DNA of 64,000 nt from Actinomadura macrotermitis (GTDB lineage Bacteria > Actinomycetota > Actinomycetes > Streptosporangiales > Streptosporangiaceae): the NCBI RefSeq assembly GCF_009604375.1, contig NZ_WEGH01000001.1:2170001-2234000 (forward strand). The letters run 5' to 3'. Made by a program: the position numbers and the translations under genes. Within the stretch, counting starts at the first letter, position 1. Each line of letters begins with the position of its first letter. Positions 37,852 to 46,853 of the stretch are shown in pieces. The notes below the pieces were generated by a model. It ran no database searches, was not told where the DNA came from, and saw nothing but the letters and a program-made list of their open reading frames with translations.

Positions 37852-38274
37852 CTAGGTGATCAGCTTGCGCAGGGCGGTGCTGGAGGTGTGCACCGTGTAG
37901 GGGAAGTAGACCACCCGGACGCCGACCGCGCCGAGGTCGCGCTCCAGCCGGTCCCCCTTCGCGGTGCCCTTCCAGTCGTCGCCCTTGAACAGGACGTCGA
38001 AGCCGAGCCGCTCCCACATCACCAGCTTGTCGCTGGAGGTGTCGGTGACGACCTCGTCCACGCACGCCATGCCGCCCACGATCGCCATCCGCTCGGCGTG
38101 CGGGACGATCGGGGCGCGGCCCTTGGCCAGCTCGAGCACCTCGTCGGTGACCACACCGGCGATCAGGTGGTCGCAGCCCTGCCGGGCCCGCCGCAGGATG
38201 TTCAGGTGCCCGATGTGGAACATGTCGTAGGCGCCGGGCACGTAGCCGACGACGCCGGTGCGCGGCCGCGTCAC
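37852..38274 (-). CDS. Cytidylyltransferase-family protein (TagD-like), distal copy
   Basis: 140 aa nucleotidyltransferase of the HxGH family: GAYDMFHIGHLNIL near residue 14 binds the CTP phosphates, VLFKGDDWKGT near 92 fits the GDDW motif, and HTSSTALRK near the C terminus is the RTxSTT-like loop. It would join CTP and a phospho-alcohol (for example glycerol-3-phosphate or phosphoethanolamine) to a CDP-alcohol. GTG 38274 overlaps the upstream stop by 4 bp. Last gene of the three-gene operon 39466 to 37852. Confidence 0.87.
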   Translation of the reverse strand: MTRPRTGVVGYVPGAYDMFHIGHLNILRRARQGCDHLIAGVVTDEVLELAKGRAPIVPHAERMAIVGGMACVDEVVTDTSSDKLVMWERLGFDVLFKGDDWKGTAKGDRLERDLGAVGVRVVYFPYTVHTSSTALRKLIT

Positions 38275-39050
38275 CGCTGGTACCGGGGTTCGGGACCCGT
38301 GGCGCCGGCAGGTGCGGCGGGCCGGTCCAGGGCGGCGACCTCGCGGAACCACTTGACCGCGGCGGCCATCAGGAACAGCAGGTTCCCCGCGAAGATCAGC
38401 GCGTACAGCGGCAGGAACACCGCCTTGGCGCCGAGCAGCAGGAACGCCACGCAGAGCAGGCCGTAGTCGGTCGGGATCACCAGCAGCGAGCGCAGCGCGG
38501 ACGGCGCGGCGGCGGGCGGGGCGGCCTCCCCGGTGGCGGCGCGGTGCGCGCGGGCCAGCAGGTCCTTCAGGATCATCCCGAAGAACATCACCGCCGCCAC
38601 GACCGTGAAGCCGAGCGGGACCAGCAGGTAGCCGGCGTGCGCGACGTCGAAGAACCGGTAGAACGACACCAGCACCGCGCCGTGCAGCGCGGAGATCTTC
38701 AGGCTGTCGACCATGTGGTCCAGGAACTCGCCGGACTTGGAGCCGCCGCCGCGCAGCCGGGCGAGCTGCCCGTCGGCGGCGTCGAAGGCGTAGCCGACGA
38801 CCAGCGCCAGGCAGACCGCGACGCCGAGCCACGGCGCCGGGTCGACCAGCGCGATCAGCGCGATGCCGGTGAAGGTGAACAGCGCGCTGATGCCGGTGAC
38901 CTGGTTCGGGGTCAGGCCGGCCACATAGGACGCGGCGGCCAGCAGCCGGCCGAGCCTGCGGTTGACGAACCGGGAGTAGGCGGGGGCGCCCTTGGCGGTC
39001 TTCTGCGCGGAGTTCAGGCGGACGAGCGCGTCACGGAAGGAGGCGCTCAT
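38271..39050 (-). CDS. CDP-alcohol phosphatidyltransferase family membrane protein
   Basis: 259 aa, five to six transmembrane helices. The catalytic signature D-G-x2-A-R-x8-G-x3-D-x3-D is complete in DAADGQLARLRGG...GEFLDHMVD near residues 90-115. Such enzymes transfer a phospho-group from a CDP-alcohol to a second alcohol in the membrane. It is flanked by two cytidylyltransferases and overlaps both by 4 bp, so its CDP-substrate is probably made by one of them. The product may be an unusual phospholipid or a phosphodiester of the nearby glycan. Confidence 0.88.
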   Translation of the reverse strand: MSASFRDALVRLNSAQKTAKGAPAYSRFVNRRLGRLLAAASYVAGLTPNQVTGISALFTFTGIALIALVDPAPWLGVAVCLALVVGYAFDAADGQLARLRGGGSKSGEFLDHMVDSLKISALHGAVLVSFYRFFDVAHAGYLLVPLGFTVVAAVMFFGMILKDLLARAHRAATGEAAPPAAAPSALRSLLVIPTDYGLLCVAFLLLGAKAVFLPLYALIFAGNLLFLMAAAVKWFREVAALDRPAAPAGATGPEPRYQR

Positions 39051-39466
39051 GCGACCGAGGACCGCCGTCCCGGGGTCGACAGGGCGGCGCGCAGGGCGGC
39101 GCTGCGGGTCCGCGGGACGCCGGTGAGCTCCTGCACCCGCACGCCGGTGCCGGCGAGATCGAACGCGAGGGGCTCGTCCTCGGCCCCGGTGTACAGGACG
39201 CGGAAGCCGAGGTCGGCGTGCACGGCGCGCAGGTCCGCGGCGGTGAGCGGCACGACGTCCGCGACGTACCGGCAGTTCCCGACGATCTCCATGCGCTCGA
39301 TCAGCGGCACGACGGGCGGGGCTCCGCGCAGGGCCTCGGCCAGCTCGTCGGAGCAGACCCCGGCGACCAGCCGGCCGCAGTCCGCGGCGGCGCGGCGCAG
39401 CACGTCGAGATGCCCGACGTGAAAGAGGTCGAACACACCGGGCGCGAAGCCGACGACCCCGTCCAT
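39047..39466 (-). CDS. Cytidylyltransferase-family protein, proximal copy
   Basis: 139 aa. It has the same HxGH core (GVFDLFHVGHLDVL) as the gene at 37852, but the GDDW motif is replaced (YTGAEDEPLAF) and the C-terminal loop is PRTRSAALRAA. It therefore either uses a different alcohol phosphate or has a regulatory role. ATG 39466 begins the operon; its stop overlaps the phosphotransferase start. Two non-identical cytidylyltransferases around one phosphotransferase is unusual. Confidence 0.82.
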   Translation of the reverse strand: MDGVVGFAPGVFDLFHVGHLDVLRRAAADCGRLVAGVCSDELAEALRGAPPVVPLIERMEIVGNCRYVADVVPLTAADLRAVHADLGFRVLYTGAEDEPLAFDLAGTGVRVQELTGVPRTRSAALRAALSTPGRRSSVA

Positions 39467-39651
39467 AAGTCCCCCTCAGCGCGAATCAGACGTACGTTAG
39501 CAGCTCTTTACCTGGCTCTTGTCACGGTTGTGAGCATGTGCCGCCACCGGTTCCCACCCGGGCCCGGGACCCGGGTGCGCGCCGGCACAGGTCCGTCCAA
39601 GAAAAGGCAAATAGCGGACACTGCGGAGCCGGGCGATTACGCTGCGAGGTT

Positions 39652-40395
39652 GTGACCGAACTGCGTACCTCGCCGGTCAGCGACGGCGATCTGTTCTCCG
39701 AACGCGCCCGCCGATACGCCCTGCAAAAGCCCCTGTCCCCCGTCCACGTGCTGGAGGCCGGCTGCGGGTGGGGGCAGGGGCTGGACCTCGGCACCCTCGA
39801 CCACCGCAGCACCGGCGTCGACATGGACACCCCCGCGCTGCGCGCGCACACCGCCTCCCGCGCGGACCTGGAGACCTGGCATCTGGGCGACCTGCGCACG
39901 GTGCCGATGCCGCCGCGCGCCTACGACGTGGTGCACGCCCCCTACCTGATCGACCGGGTCCCGCAGGCCGAGCTGGTGCTGGACCGGTTCGTCGCCGCGC
40001 TGAGGCCGGGCGGGCTGCTGCTCCTGCGGCTGCGCGACCGCGGCTCCGCCTTCGGCCTGCTGGACCGCGGCATGCCGCCGTGGCTGCGGGACCGGCTGCT
40101 GACCGGGCTCGCGCCGCGCCGGCGCGGCGCGGCGCCCGGCCCGCCGCCGCCCGCCCTCTACGACGAGGTCGCCTCCCGGCAGGGCATCCGGTGGTACTGC
40201 GCGATGCGCGGGCTGGTCGTCGCCGAGGAGTACGTCTCGCGGGAGCGGCTGGCCGCGCTCGGGCCCGCGTCCGGCCCGGTCTCCCTGCTCTGCCGGGTGA
40301 TGGCGGCGTGCAGCCGGGGCCGCCTCAGCGCCGGGCACAGCGAGGTGACGTTCGTCATCCGCAAGCCCGAGAGCCGCTTCGCCCGGGTGATCTGA
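39652..40395 (+). CDS. Class I SAM-dependent methyltransferase
   Basis: 247 aa. SAM motif VLEAGCGWGQGLDLG near residue 33, acidic ribose ligand in GVDMDTPALRAH, and post-motif RPGGLLLLRLRDRG near 123. A hydrophobic-aromatic C-terminal half (YDEVASRQGIRWYCAMRGLVVAEEYVS) probably binds substrate, which is unknown. The frame is open upstream to 39538, but GTG 39652 fits the start of the conserved part. It is divergent from the CDP-alcohol operon and upstream of the APS-kinase gene, 148 bp away. Confidence 0.82.
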   Translation: MTELRTSPVSDGDLFSERARRYALQKPLSPVHVLEAGCGWGQGLDLGTLDHRSTGVDMDTPALRAHTASRADLETWHLGDLRTVPMPPRAYDVVHAPYLIDRVPQAELVLDRFVAALRPGGLLLLRLRDRGSAFGLLDRGMPPWLRDRLLTGLAPRRRGAAPGPPPPALYDEVASRQGIRWYCAMRGLVVAEEYVSRERLAALGPASGPVSLLCRVMAACSRGRLSAGHSEVTFVIRKPESRFARVI

Positions 40396-40543
40396 CCCGC
40401 CTGGAGGACGCGGCGGCGCGTCGGCTCGGTCACGTCCCGGCCCGGAGACGTGCACCGGCCCGCTCACCTCGGTATTTTTCTGCGGAAACCCCTATTGACC
40501 TGGATCGGCCCGGTGCGACCCCGGGCGGGATCGGAGAACCGCG

Positions 40544-42013
40544 GTGACCGCCGAAGCCGGCCTTCCCGACACGCTGCGCGACCTGCCCGTCTGGACCCCC
40601 GACGCGGTGGAACTGGCCGACCTGGAACTGCTGCTGGCGGGCGTCTACCGGCCGCTCACCGGCTTCCTCGGCGCGTTCGACACCGCGATGGTGACCGCCG
40701 GCGGGCGGCTCGCGGACGGCACCCCGTGGCCCGTTCCGGTCACCCTCACCGTGCCCGAGGAGCTGATCGCGCACCGGCGGCTGGTGCTGCAGGACCCCGA
40801 GGGCGTGCCGCTGGCGGTGCTGGCCATCACCGAGTCCTGGCAGGACCCGACGACGCGGGCGTGGCGGCTGGCCGGGCCCGTCGAGGCGCTGCGCGCGCCC
40901 GCGCACGGACCGTTCCACCGGCTGCGCCGCCGCCCCGACGAGGTCGCGCGGGCCGAGGGCCCGGTGCTGGCCGTCGCCACCCGCGAGCCGCTGCACCGCA
41001 AGCAGCTCGGCCAGCTCCGCCAGGTCGCCGAGCGGCTCGGCGCGCACGTGCTGGTGCTGCCGCTGCTCGGCGGCGAGCACGACGAGGCCCTGGTGCGGGC
41101 GCTGCTGGGGGTCCGCAAGGAGCTGCCCGAGGGCGCCGAGATCGTCCCGGTGCCGCTGCCGCCGCGCGCGGACGCCTCCCGCGACGTGCTGCTGCGCGCG
41201 CACGTCGCCGCCGCCTACGGCGCGACCTGCCTGCTGGCCGAGCAGGAGGCCGAGGGCTCCCCGATCCCGGTGGTGGTGCCCGAGCCGTGGGGCTACGACG
41301 CCGACGTGGAGGTGTGGCGGCCGGTCGCGCGCATCGACCCCGACCACGTCCAGGCCGAGCTGACGCCGGCGCAGCTGAACGACCTGCTGGACCGGGGCGC
41401 GCCGGTCCCGGACTGGTTCACCCCGCCCGCCGTCGCCGCCGAGCTGGCCGTCGCCCGGCCGCCCAAGCTGTCGCGCGGCGTCACGGTGTTCTTCACCGGC
41501 CTGTCGGGGTCGGGCAAGTCGACCGTCGCGCGCGGCCTCGCCGACGCGCTGGTCGAGCGCGGCGGCCGCACCGTCACGCTGCTGGACGGCGACGTGGTGC
41601 GGCGGCTGCTGTCGGCCGGGCTGACGTTCTCCAAGGCCGACCGCGACCTCAACATCCGGCGCATCGGCTACGTCGCCGCCGAGGTCACCCGGCACGGCGG
41701 GGTGGCGATCTGCGCGCCGATCGCGCCGTACGCGGCGACCCGCGCCGAGGTGCGGCGGATGGTGCAGGCGGCCGGCGACTTCGTCCTGGTGCACGTGGCG
41801 ACGCCGCTGGAGGAGTGCGAGCGGCGCGACCGCAAGGGCCTGTACGCCAAGGCGCGGGCCGGGCAGATCCCCGAGTTCACCGGCATCTCCGACCCCTACG
41901 AGGCGCCCGACGACGCCGACCTGGTGCTGGACACCTCGCTGATGGGCCCGGACGAGGCCGTCCGGCGGGTGCTGGACCTGCTGGTCACCGGCGGCTGGGT
42001 GCGGCCCGAGTAG
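40544..42013 (+). CDS. APS kinase fused to a degenerate ATP-sulfurylase domain
   Basis: 489 aa. The N-terminal 300 residues are a PUA-like plus ATP-sulfurylase (SAT) fold, and the C-terminal 180 are adenylyl-sulfate kinase. The kinase is intact: FFTGLSGSGKSTVARGLA near 322, DRDLNIRRIGYVAAE, GLYAKARAGQIPEFTGISDPYEAP. The SAT part has lost its active site: the R-N-P-x-H-x-x-H motif is REPLHRKQ, and the G-R-D-H/P-A-G loop reads AEQEAEG. The CysN/CysD pair at 61906 should supply sulfurylase activity, leaving this protein to make PAPS. GTG 40544, GGAG 8 nt upstream. Confidence 0.87.
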   Translation: MTAEAGLPDTLRDLPVWTPDAVELADLELLLAGVYRPLTGFLGAFDTAMVTAGGRLADGTPWPVPVTLTVPEELIAHRRLVLQDPEGVPLAVLAITESWQDPTTRAWRLAGPVEALRAPAHGPFHRLRRRPDEVARAEGPVLAVATREPLHRKQLGQLRQVAERLGAHVLVLPLLGGEHDEALVRALLGVRKELPEGAEIVPVPLPPRADASRDVLLRAHVAAAYGATCLLAEQEAEGSPIPVVVPEPWGYDADVEVWRPVARIDPDHVQAELTPAQLNDLLDRGAPVPDWFTPPAVAAELAVARPPKLSRGVTVFFTGLSGSGKSTVARGLADALVERGGRTVTLLDGDVVRRLLSAGLTFSKADRDLNIRRIGYVAAEVTRHGGVAICAPIAPYAATRAEVRRMVQAAGDFVLVHVATPLEECERRDRKGLYAKARAGQIPEFTGISDPYEAPDDADLVLDTSLMGPDEAVRRVLDLLVTGGWVRPE

Positions 42014-42087
42014 CCGCCCCGGGGGTTCCGCCCGCCGGGACGTCCCCTTACCCTGGCAGTCGGTTTTTCCTATATGCCTGGTAGGTC

Positions 42088-43008
42088 ATGGCGATGCACT
42101 TCGATTGGACGATGGCGCTCGGCTCCTTCCTGGTCGCCATCATCGTCGGGCTCACCGGCATGGGCGGCGGCGCGCTGATGACGCCCATGCTGGTCGCGTT
42201 CTTCGGCGTCAGCCCGCTCACCGCGGTCTCCAGCGACCTGGTCGCGGCGGCCGTGATGAAGCCGGTCGGCAGCGCCGTGCACTACCGGCAGGGCACGATC
42301 AACATGCGGCTGGTGGCGTGGCTGTGCGCCGGGTCGGTGCCCGCCGCGTTCTGCGGCGTACTGGTCGCCAAGGCCCTCGGCGACGGCGCGGGCGTGCAGG
42401 ACTTCGTCCAGCGCGCGCTCGGCGCCGCGCTGCTGCTCGCCGCCGGCGGCCTGGTGCTGCGCGGCTACCAGGCGCTGAAGGGCCGCGGCCCGAAGGACGA
42501 CGACGGGCCCGCCCCCGAGATCGAGATCCGCAAGGTGCCGACCGTGCTGGTCGGCGCGCTCGGCGGCCTGGTCGTCGGCATCACCTCGGTCGGCTCCGGC
42601 TCCCTGATCATCGTGGCGCTGCTCGCGCTGTACCCGTCGCTGCAGGCCAAGCAGCTGGTCGGCACCGACCTGCTGCAGGCGGTGCCGCTGGTGCTGTCGG
42701 CCGCGCTCGGCCACCTGCTGTTCGGCGACTTCAAGCTGGAGGTCACCCTCGCGCTGCTGGCCGGGTCGATCCCGGGCGTCTACCTCGGTTCGCGGATCTC
42801 CTCGCGGGCGCCCGGCGCCCTCATCCGGCGGGTGCTGGTGGTGGTGCTGGTCGCCTCGGCGCTGAAGATGTTCGGCGTGCCCGCGGTGCCGCTCGCCTGG
42901 ATCCTGGTCGCGATCGTCTCCGCCTCGACGGGCGCGTGGCTGGTGCTGCGCCGCCGCGCCGCGTCCGCCGCCGCGCCCGCGGAGAAGCCCCGCGCGCCGA
43001 TCGGCTAG
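42088..43008 (+). CDS. TauE/SafE-family sulfite or sulfonate exporter
   Basis: 306 aa, eight to nine transmembrane helices in two repeats, each opening with a glycine-rich motif: VGLTGMGGGALMTPML near residue 20 and VGITSVGSGSLIIVALL near 166. The family moves sulfite, sulfoacetate or related anions. Its place 74 bp after the APS-kinase gene suggests a link to sulfur assimilation or release of excess sulfite. The cytoplasmic linker (KGRGPKDDDGPAPEIEIRK) is charged. Its stop overlaps that of the flippase gene on the other strand. Confidence 0.9.
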   Translation: MAMHFDWTMALGSFLVAIIVGLTGMGGGALMTPMLVAFFGVSPLTAVSSDLVAAAVMKPVGSAVHYRQGTINMRLVAWLCAGSVPAAFCGVLVAKALGDGAGVQDFVQRALGAALLLAAGGLVLRGYQALKGRGPKDDDGPAPEIEIRKVPTVLVGALGGLVVGITSVGSGSLIIVALLALYPSLQAKQLVGTDLLQAVPLVLSAALGHLLFGDFKLEVTLALLAGSIPGVYLGSRISSRAPGALIRRVLVVVLVASALKMFGVPAVPLAWILVAIVSASTGAWLVLRRRAASAAAPAEKPRAPIG

Positions 43009-44282
43009 CCGACCAGCTGCTCGTCCGGCGCGGGCGGGACGGGCTGCCGGGGCGGGTCGCCCTTGCGCAGCATCCGCCACAGCAGCGCCGCCGAGACCAG
43101 GCCGCCCGCGCCCAGGCAGTACGGCGCGGCGGCGGCGCGGCCGGAGTCGGCCGCGAGCAGCGCGGCCAGCACGACCAGGCCGGTGCCCGCCTCCACGGCG
43201 CGGATGGTGAAGACCGTCCGGGACCGCTTGCGGGCGGTGGCCAGGCTCGCCAGCGGCAGCGTGCAGGCGAAGCAGACCGCGTACAGGCCCCAGCCGGCGA
43301 GCGCGACCTCGTCGACGGCGAACGAGCCGCCGGTCACCAGCGGGCCGAGCCAGTCGACCAGCAGGACGCCGCCGAGGCTGAGCACCAGCGCGATCCCCGC
43401 CATCAGCCCGCACGCGCGCACCGCCTGGGCCGCGCGCATCGGCCGGCCCGCCTGCTCGGCCTTGGCGAAGTCGCCGAGCAGGAACCACCCCGCGCCGTTG
43501 ACGAACGTCAGCGCGGGCGCGAGCAGCAGCCGCGCGGCCTCCACCCCGGCCAGCGCGGCGGTGGACGCGAACGCGGCGATCATGACGCGGGCGAGCAGCA
43601 GCGCGGTCGGCCGGATGCCGGCCTGCACCGACCGCCACCCCGCGAACGCGGCGATCTCCCGGAAGGCGGTGCCGCGCAGCGGCGCCGGCGCGTACTCGGC
43701 GGCGGGCAGCCGCAGCCGGGCGAGCACGATCGACACCGCGCAGCCCGTGCACATCGCGGCGAGCAGCAGCTCCACCGAGGCCGCCGTCCCGGCGCCGAGC
43801 GCGGCGCCGAGGGCGGCCAGCGTGACCACCAGGTAGCAGGCGTCGTTGGCGGTCAGCCGCCAGAACTCCATCCGGGCGGTGAAGACGCGGCGGCCGGTCT
43901 CGTTCAGCAGCCAGAGCGCCACCAGCAGCGCGAACAGGGCGGTGCCGGCCGCGCCCGCGACGCCCATGGCCAGCGACACCACCGCGCCGACGGCCGCGCC
44001 GAGCACGACCGTCGCGGCGACCGACCAGATGAGCGCGCCGCGGATCCGCGGTTCGAACCGGTCGAAGACGGTCAGGGTGTCGCCCACCCACGAGGTCTGC
44101 ACCGAGGTGATCATGACGAGCACGGCGAACAGCAGCGCGTAGGCGCCGTACCCGGCGGCGCCGAGGCTGCGCGCGGCGAGCGCCTGCACGAGCAGGCTGC
44201 CGCCGGCGGTGACGAACTGGACGGTGACGGCGCCGCCCGCCGACGACAGCAGCCGGCCGAGCCGCCCCCCGGCGGGGCTCAC
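43005..44282 (-). CDS. Polysaccharide flippase-like membrane protein (Wzx/MATE type)
   Basis: 425 aa with about twelve transmembrane helices, similar in layout to MOP-superfamily Wzx exporters (AAGGSLLVQALAARSLGAAGYGAYALLFAVL near the N terminus). It would move lipid-linked oligosaccharide units across the membrane. GTG 44282 overlaps the stop of the Wzz-like gene by 4 bp, so it is the last gene of the leftward unit glycosyltransferase, Wzz-like, flippase. A vitamin or drug MATE pump is less likely in this context. Confidence 0.8.
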   Translation of the reverse strand: MSPAGGRLGRLLSSAGGAVTVQFVTAGGSLLVQALAARSLGAAGYGAYALLFAVLVMITSVQTSWVGDTLTVFDRFEPRIRGALIWSVAATVVLGAAVGAVVSLAMGVAGAAGTALFALLVALWLLNETGRRVFTARMEFWRLTANDACYLVVTLAALGAALGAGTAASVELLLAAMCTGCAVSIVLARLRLPAAEYAPAPLRGTAFREIAAFAGWRSVQAGIRPTALLLARVMIAAFASTAALAGVEAARLLLAPALTFVNGAGWFLLGDFAKAEQAGRPMRAAQAVRACGLMAGIALVLSLGGVLLVDWLGPLVTGGSFAVDEVALAGWGLYAVCFACTLPLASLATARKRSRTVFTIRAVEAGTGLVVLAALLAADSGRAAAAPYCLGAGGLVSAALLWRMLRKGDPPRQPVPPAPDEQLVG

Positions 44283-45517
44283 TTGTCCAGGTCGTAGCGG
44301 ATCAGCGCGGCGGGGTCGTCCTTCGCGGCGCCCCTTTCGCGGCCGGCTTTTCCCTCGCCCTTCTTGCTTTCGGCGATGCGGCCCGTCAGGTCCTCGGCGG
44401 TCTGGGTCGGGTCGCCGCCGCCGTCGGGCACGGCGCGGTCCGGCACGGCGCGGCCGGGCACGGGGCGCTCGGGCCGCTCGGGGCGGTCCTCGGTCCACAG
44501 CGCGATCGGCAGATCGCTGTTGGCCTGCGCGTCGCGGCCGTCCGCGGACGGCCTGGCGTGCGCGCCCTTGCCCCTGCCGGCCCGGCCGCCGGGGGCCGCG
44601 CCGTTGCCGTTGAACGCCCCGCCGTTCAGCCGCGGCCCGCTGATCGCGGGGGCGGCGGGCACGGGAGGCGCGGCCGGGAGGGCCGGCGAGGGCATCATGG
44701 GCTGCGCGGCGGGCATGGCCGGCGCGCCGCCGCGTCCCGACCGGGCCGCGGCGCGCAGGAACGAGATGACGCAGGCCAGGATCAGGCCGATGGCGAAGCC
44801 GATCGCGGCGTTCTGCGGGAGCTTGCTGCCCGAGCCGTCCGCGGCGTCGGCGGTGTCGACGAACTGCACGCCGTCGTTGGCGTTGGAGCGGGCCGACAGC
44901 ACCCCGCTCTCCTGGGTCTGGATCTTGGTGAGGTTCGCGGCGAGCAGCCGGTGGGCGCGGCTGCCCGGCTGCGTCGCGGCCATCTCCTCGGTGATCTTCT
45001 TCTCCGTCGCCTGCATGTTCTTCAGCTGCTTGTCCAGCCGGGCGACGTCGGAGGAGACGGTGACCTCCTGGTAGGCCTGCACCACCGAGTTGGCGATCAG
45101 CGCCGCCTCCGCGCCGCTGCCGCCGGTGCCGGTGACCAGCACCACGCCGCCGTCGGGCTTGCTGGAGGTCTTGACCCGGCCGCGCAGCGCCTCGCCCGAC
45201 AGCGCCGGGCCGCGCCGGCTCTTGACGATCTCGGCGGCGCGGGCCAGCACCGGCGCGGACCCGGCGAACGCGGCGCGCTGCGCGGTGTAGGTCGTGTAGC
45301 CCTGGGCCGACACCACGCCCTTGCGCAGCACGTTGTTGTTGTTGGTGGGGTCGGTCACCGCGAACCGCGCGGTGGCGCTGACCGAGCTGAACAGCAGCTG
45401 CGTCGCCGCGACCGCGGCCAGCACGCTGGCCAGCACGATCAGCAGCGACATCAGCCGGTAGCGCCAGACGGCCTCGACGAGGCTGATCTCGGGGGTGGCG
45501 GGGGTCTGAGCGGTCAT
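44279..45517 (-). CDS. Wzz-like chain-length determinant protein with disordered tail
   Basis: 412 aa. Two transmembrane helices (about 22-43 and 239-258) enclose an extracellular domain with a coiled coil (VARLDKQLKNMQATEKKITEEM), the layout of polysaccharide co-polymerases. The cytoplasmic part of about 150 residues is Pro/Ala/Gly-rich (PALPAAPPVPAAPAISGP) and has no tyrosine-kinase motif, unlike many Gram-positive Wzz/Wzc partners. It would set glycan chain length with the polymerase at 55749. It is coupled to both neighbours by 4-bp overlaps. Confidence 0.82.
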   Translation of the reverse strand: MTAQTPATPEISLVEAVWRYRLMSLLIVLASVLAAVAATQLLFSSVSATARFAVTDPTNNNNVLRKGVVSAQGYTTYTAQRAAFAGSAPVLARAAEIVKSRRGPALSGEALRGRVKTSSKPDGGVVLVTGTGGSGAEAALIANSVVQAYQEVTVSSDVARLDKQLKNMQATEKKITEEMAATQPGSRAHRLLAANLTKIQTQESGVLSARSNANDGVQFVDTADAADGSGSKLPQNAAIGFAIGLILACVISFLRAAARSGRGGAPAMPAAQPMMPSPALPAAPPVPAAPAISGPRLNGGAFNGNGAAPGGRAGRGKGAHARPSADGRDAQANSDLPIALWTEDRPERPERPVPGRAVPDRAVPDGGGDPTQTAEDLTGRIAESKKGEGKAGRERGAAKDDPAALIRYDLDK

Positions 45518-46650
45518 CGCGTCCTCGTGGGGGCGTGGGTCAGGCCGGCGACGGCGTCGCGCAGCTCGCGGTGGTAGCGGTCCTTGCCGAACCGCCGGGC
45601 GGCGTCCTGGCGGGCGTGTCGGGCCATGGCGAGGGCCCGGTCCCAGTCGTCCAGCAGGCGGGCGATGCCGTCGGCGAGGGCGGCCGGGTCGTCCGGCGCG
45701 ACCAGCACGCCGTTCACCCCGTCCTCGACGATCTCGACCAGGCCCTGCGCGGCCGCCGCGACGACCGGCCGCCCGGCGAGCATGGCCTCCACCGCGACGT
45801 TACCGAACGGTTCGACCCGGGACGGCACGATCGCGATGTCGGCCTCGGCGAACGAGGCGCCCACCGAGGCGCGGAAGCCGGCGAACTCCACCGACTCGTC
45901 CGCCGCCGCGCGCAGCTCCTCCTCGAACCACTCGTAGCCGGGGAAGACGGCGCCGACCAGCGTCAGCCGGACGTCGTGCCCGCGCTCGCGCAGCAGCCGG
46001 ACGGCCCGCACCGCCACGTCGGAGCCCTTGCGCGGCGACAGCCGGCCGACCAGCACGATCCGCGCGGGCGGCGCCGGCTTCCCGCGCGGCTCGGTGAACT
46101 CCCCGGGCGCCTCGACCCCGTTGTAGATGATCCTGCTGCCGCGTCCGGCGGACCCGAGCGCGGCGGCGCTGGCGCGGCTGTTCACCACGACCGTCCGGGC
46201 GAGGCGGAGCGGCAGCGACAGCGCCGCCTTGACCGGCCCCGGCACGCCGTCCTCGGCCTCGTGCACGTGGCAGAGGGCGGGCACCCGCGCCAGCCGCGCC
46301 GCGACCAGCCACAGCGGGATCGTGACGGTGTTCACGTACAGGGCGGCGGCCTTCTCCCGGCGCAGCAGCGCGCGGGCCGCCGGCAGGGCCTTCAGCGCGG
46401 CGGCGGCGAGCCGCACCAGCCCGAACGGCGTCAGGTACGCCTTGCGCAGCACGGGCACCGGGAGGATCACCACCTCCGCGCCGGCCTCTCGCAGCGCCGG
46501 CGCCAGCGGGCCGTCCTCGGGCAGGGTGACCAGCACCCGCCGCTCGGGGACCAGCGCCCGCACCGACTCGATGAGCATCCGGTCGGACCCGTACAGATCG
46601 GGCGACGGGTGCGCCAGCACCACGACGGCCCGCGCGTCTCCCTCGCCCAC
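45514..46650 (-). CDS. Glycosyltransferase family 4
   Basis: 378 aa, GT-B fold. N-terminal domain VVVLAHPSPDLYGSDRMLIES, then the C-terminal donor domain with VLVGRLSPRKGSDVAVRAV near residue 205 and the E-x7-E motif in EPFGNVAVEAMLAGRPVV near 290. It adds one sugar to the growing lipid-linked unit at the cytoplasmic face; donor sugar unknown, with dTDP-rhamnose a possibility given the rml genes. GTG 46650 is chosen over GTG 46659 because GGAGG then has normal spacing. First gene of the leftward glycan unit. Confidence 0.9.
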   Translation of the reverse strand: MGEGDARAVVVLAHPSPDLYGSDRMLIESVRALVPERRVLVTLPEDGPLAPALREAGAEVVILPVPVLRKAYLTPFGLVRLAAAALKALPAARALLRREKAAALYVNTVTIPLWLVAARLARVPALCHVHEAEDGVPGPVKAALSLPLRLARTVVVNSRASAAALGSAGRGSRIIYNGVEAPGEFTEPRGKPAPPARIVLVGRLSPRKGSDVAVRAVRLLRERGHDVRLTLVGAVFPGYEWFEEELRAAADESVEFAGFRASVGASFAEADIAIVPSRVEPFGNVAVEAMLAGRPVVAAAAQGLVEIVEDGVNGVLVAPDDPAALADGIARLLDDWDRALAMARHARQDAARRFGKDRYHRELRDAVAGLTHAPTRTR

Positions 46651-46853
46651 CGAACCCACCTCCGAGTAATCCCGCCCCCTGCGTAACGCAAAACCAGGTT
46701 AATGCCGCGCCGGTGACGCCCGTCCAGGCCGTTCCCCCGAACGACCCGTCCCGGACACTCCGTCGTCGGCAACCAGCCGCACGACCCCGACGGCGACGCT
46801 AACCTGTGCGAATTGTCAGCACGGCACAAGTGAAGCGTCAAAAGGGGTCAGCG

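Noticed and set aside
40396..40543. Possible sulfur riboswitch upstream of the APS-kinase gene
   Set aside because: I could not draw a SAM-type or other known riboswitch fold; only scattered TTGACC and TATTTT boxes with poor spacing are seen.
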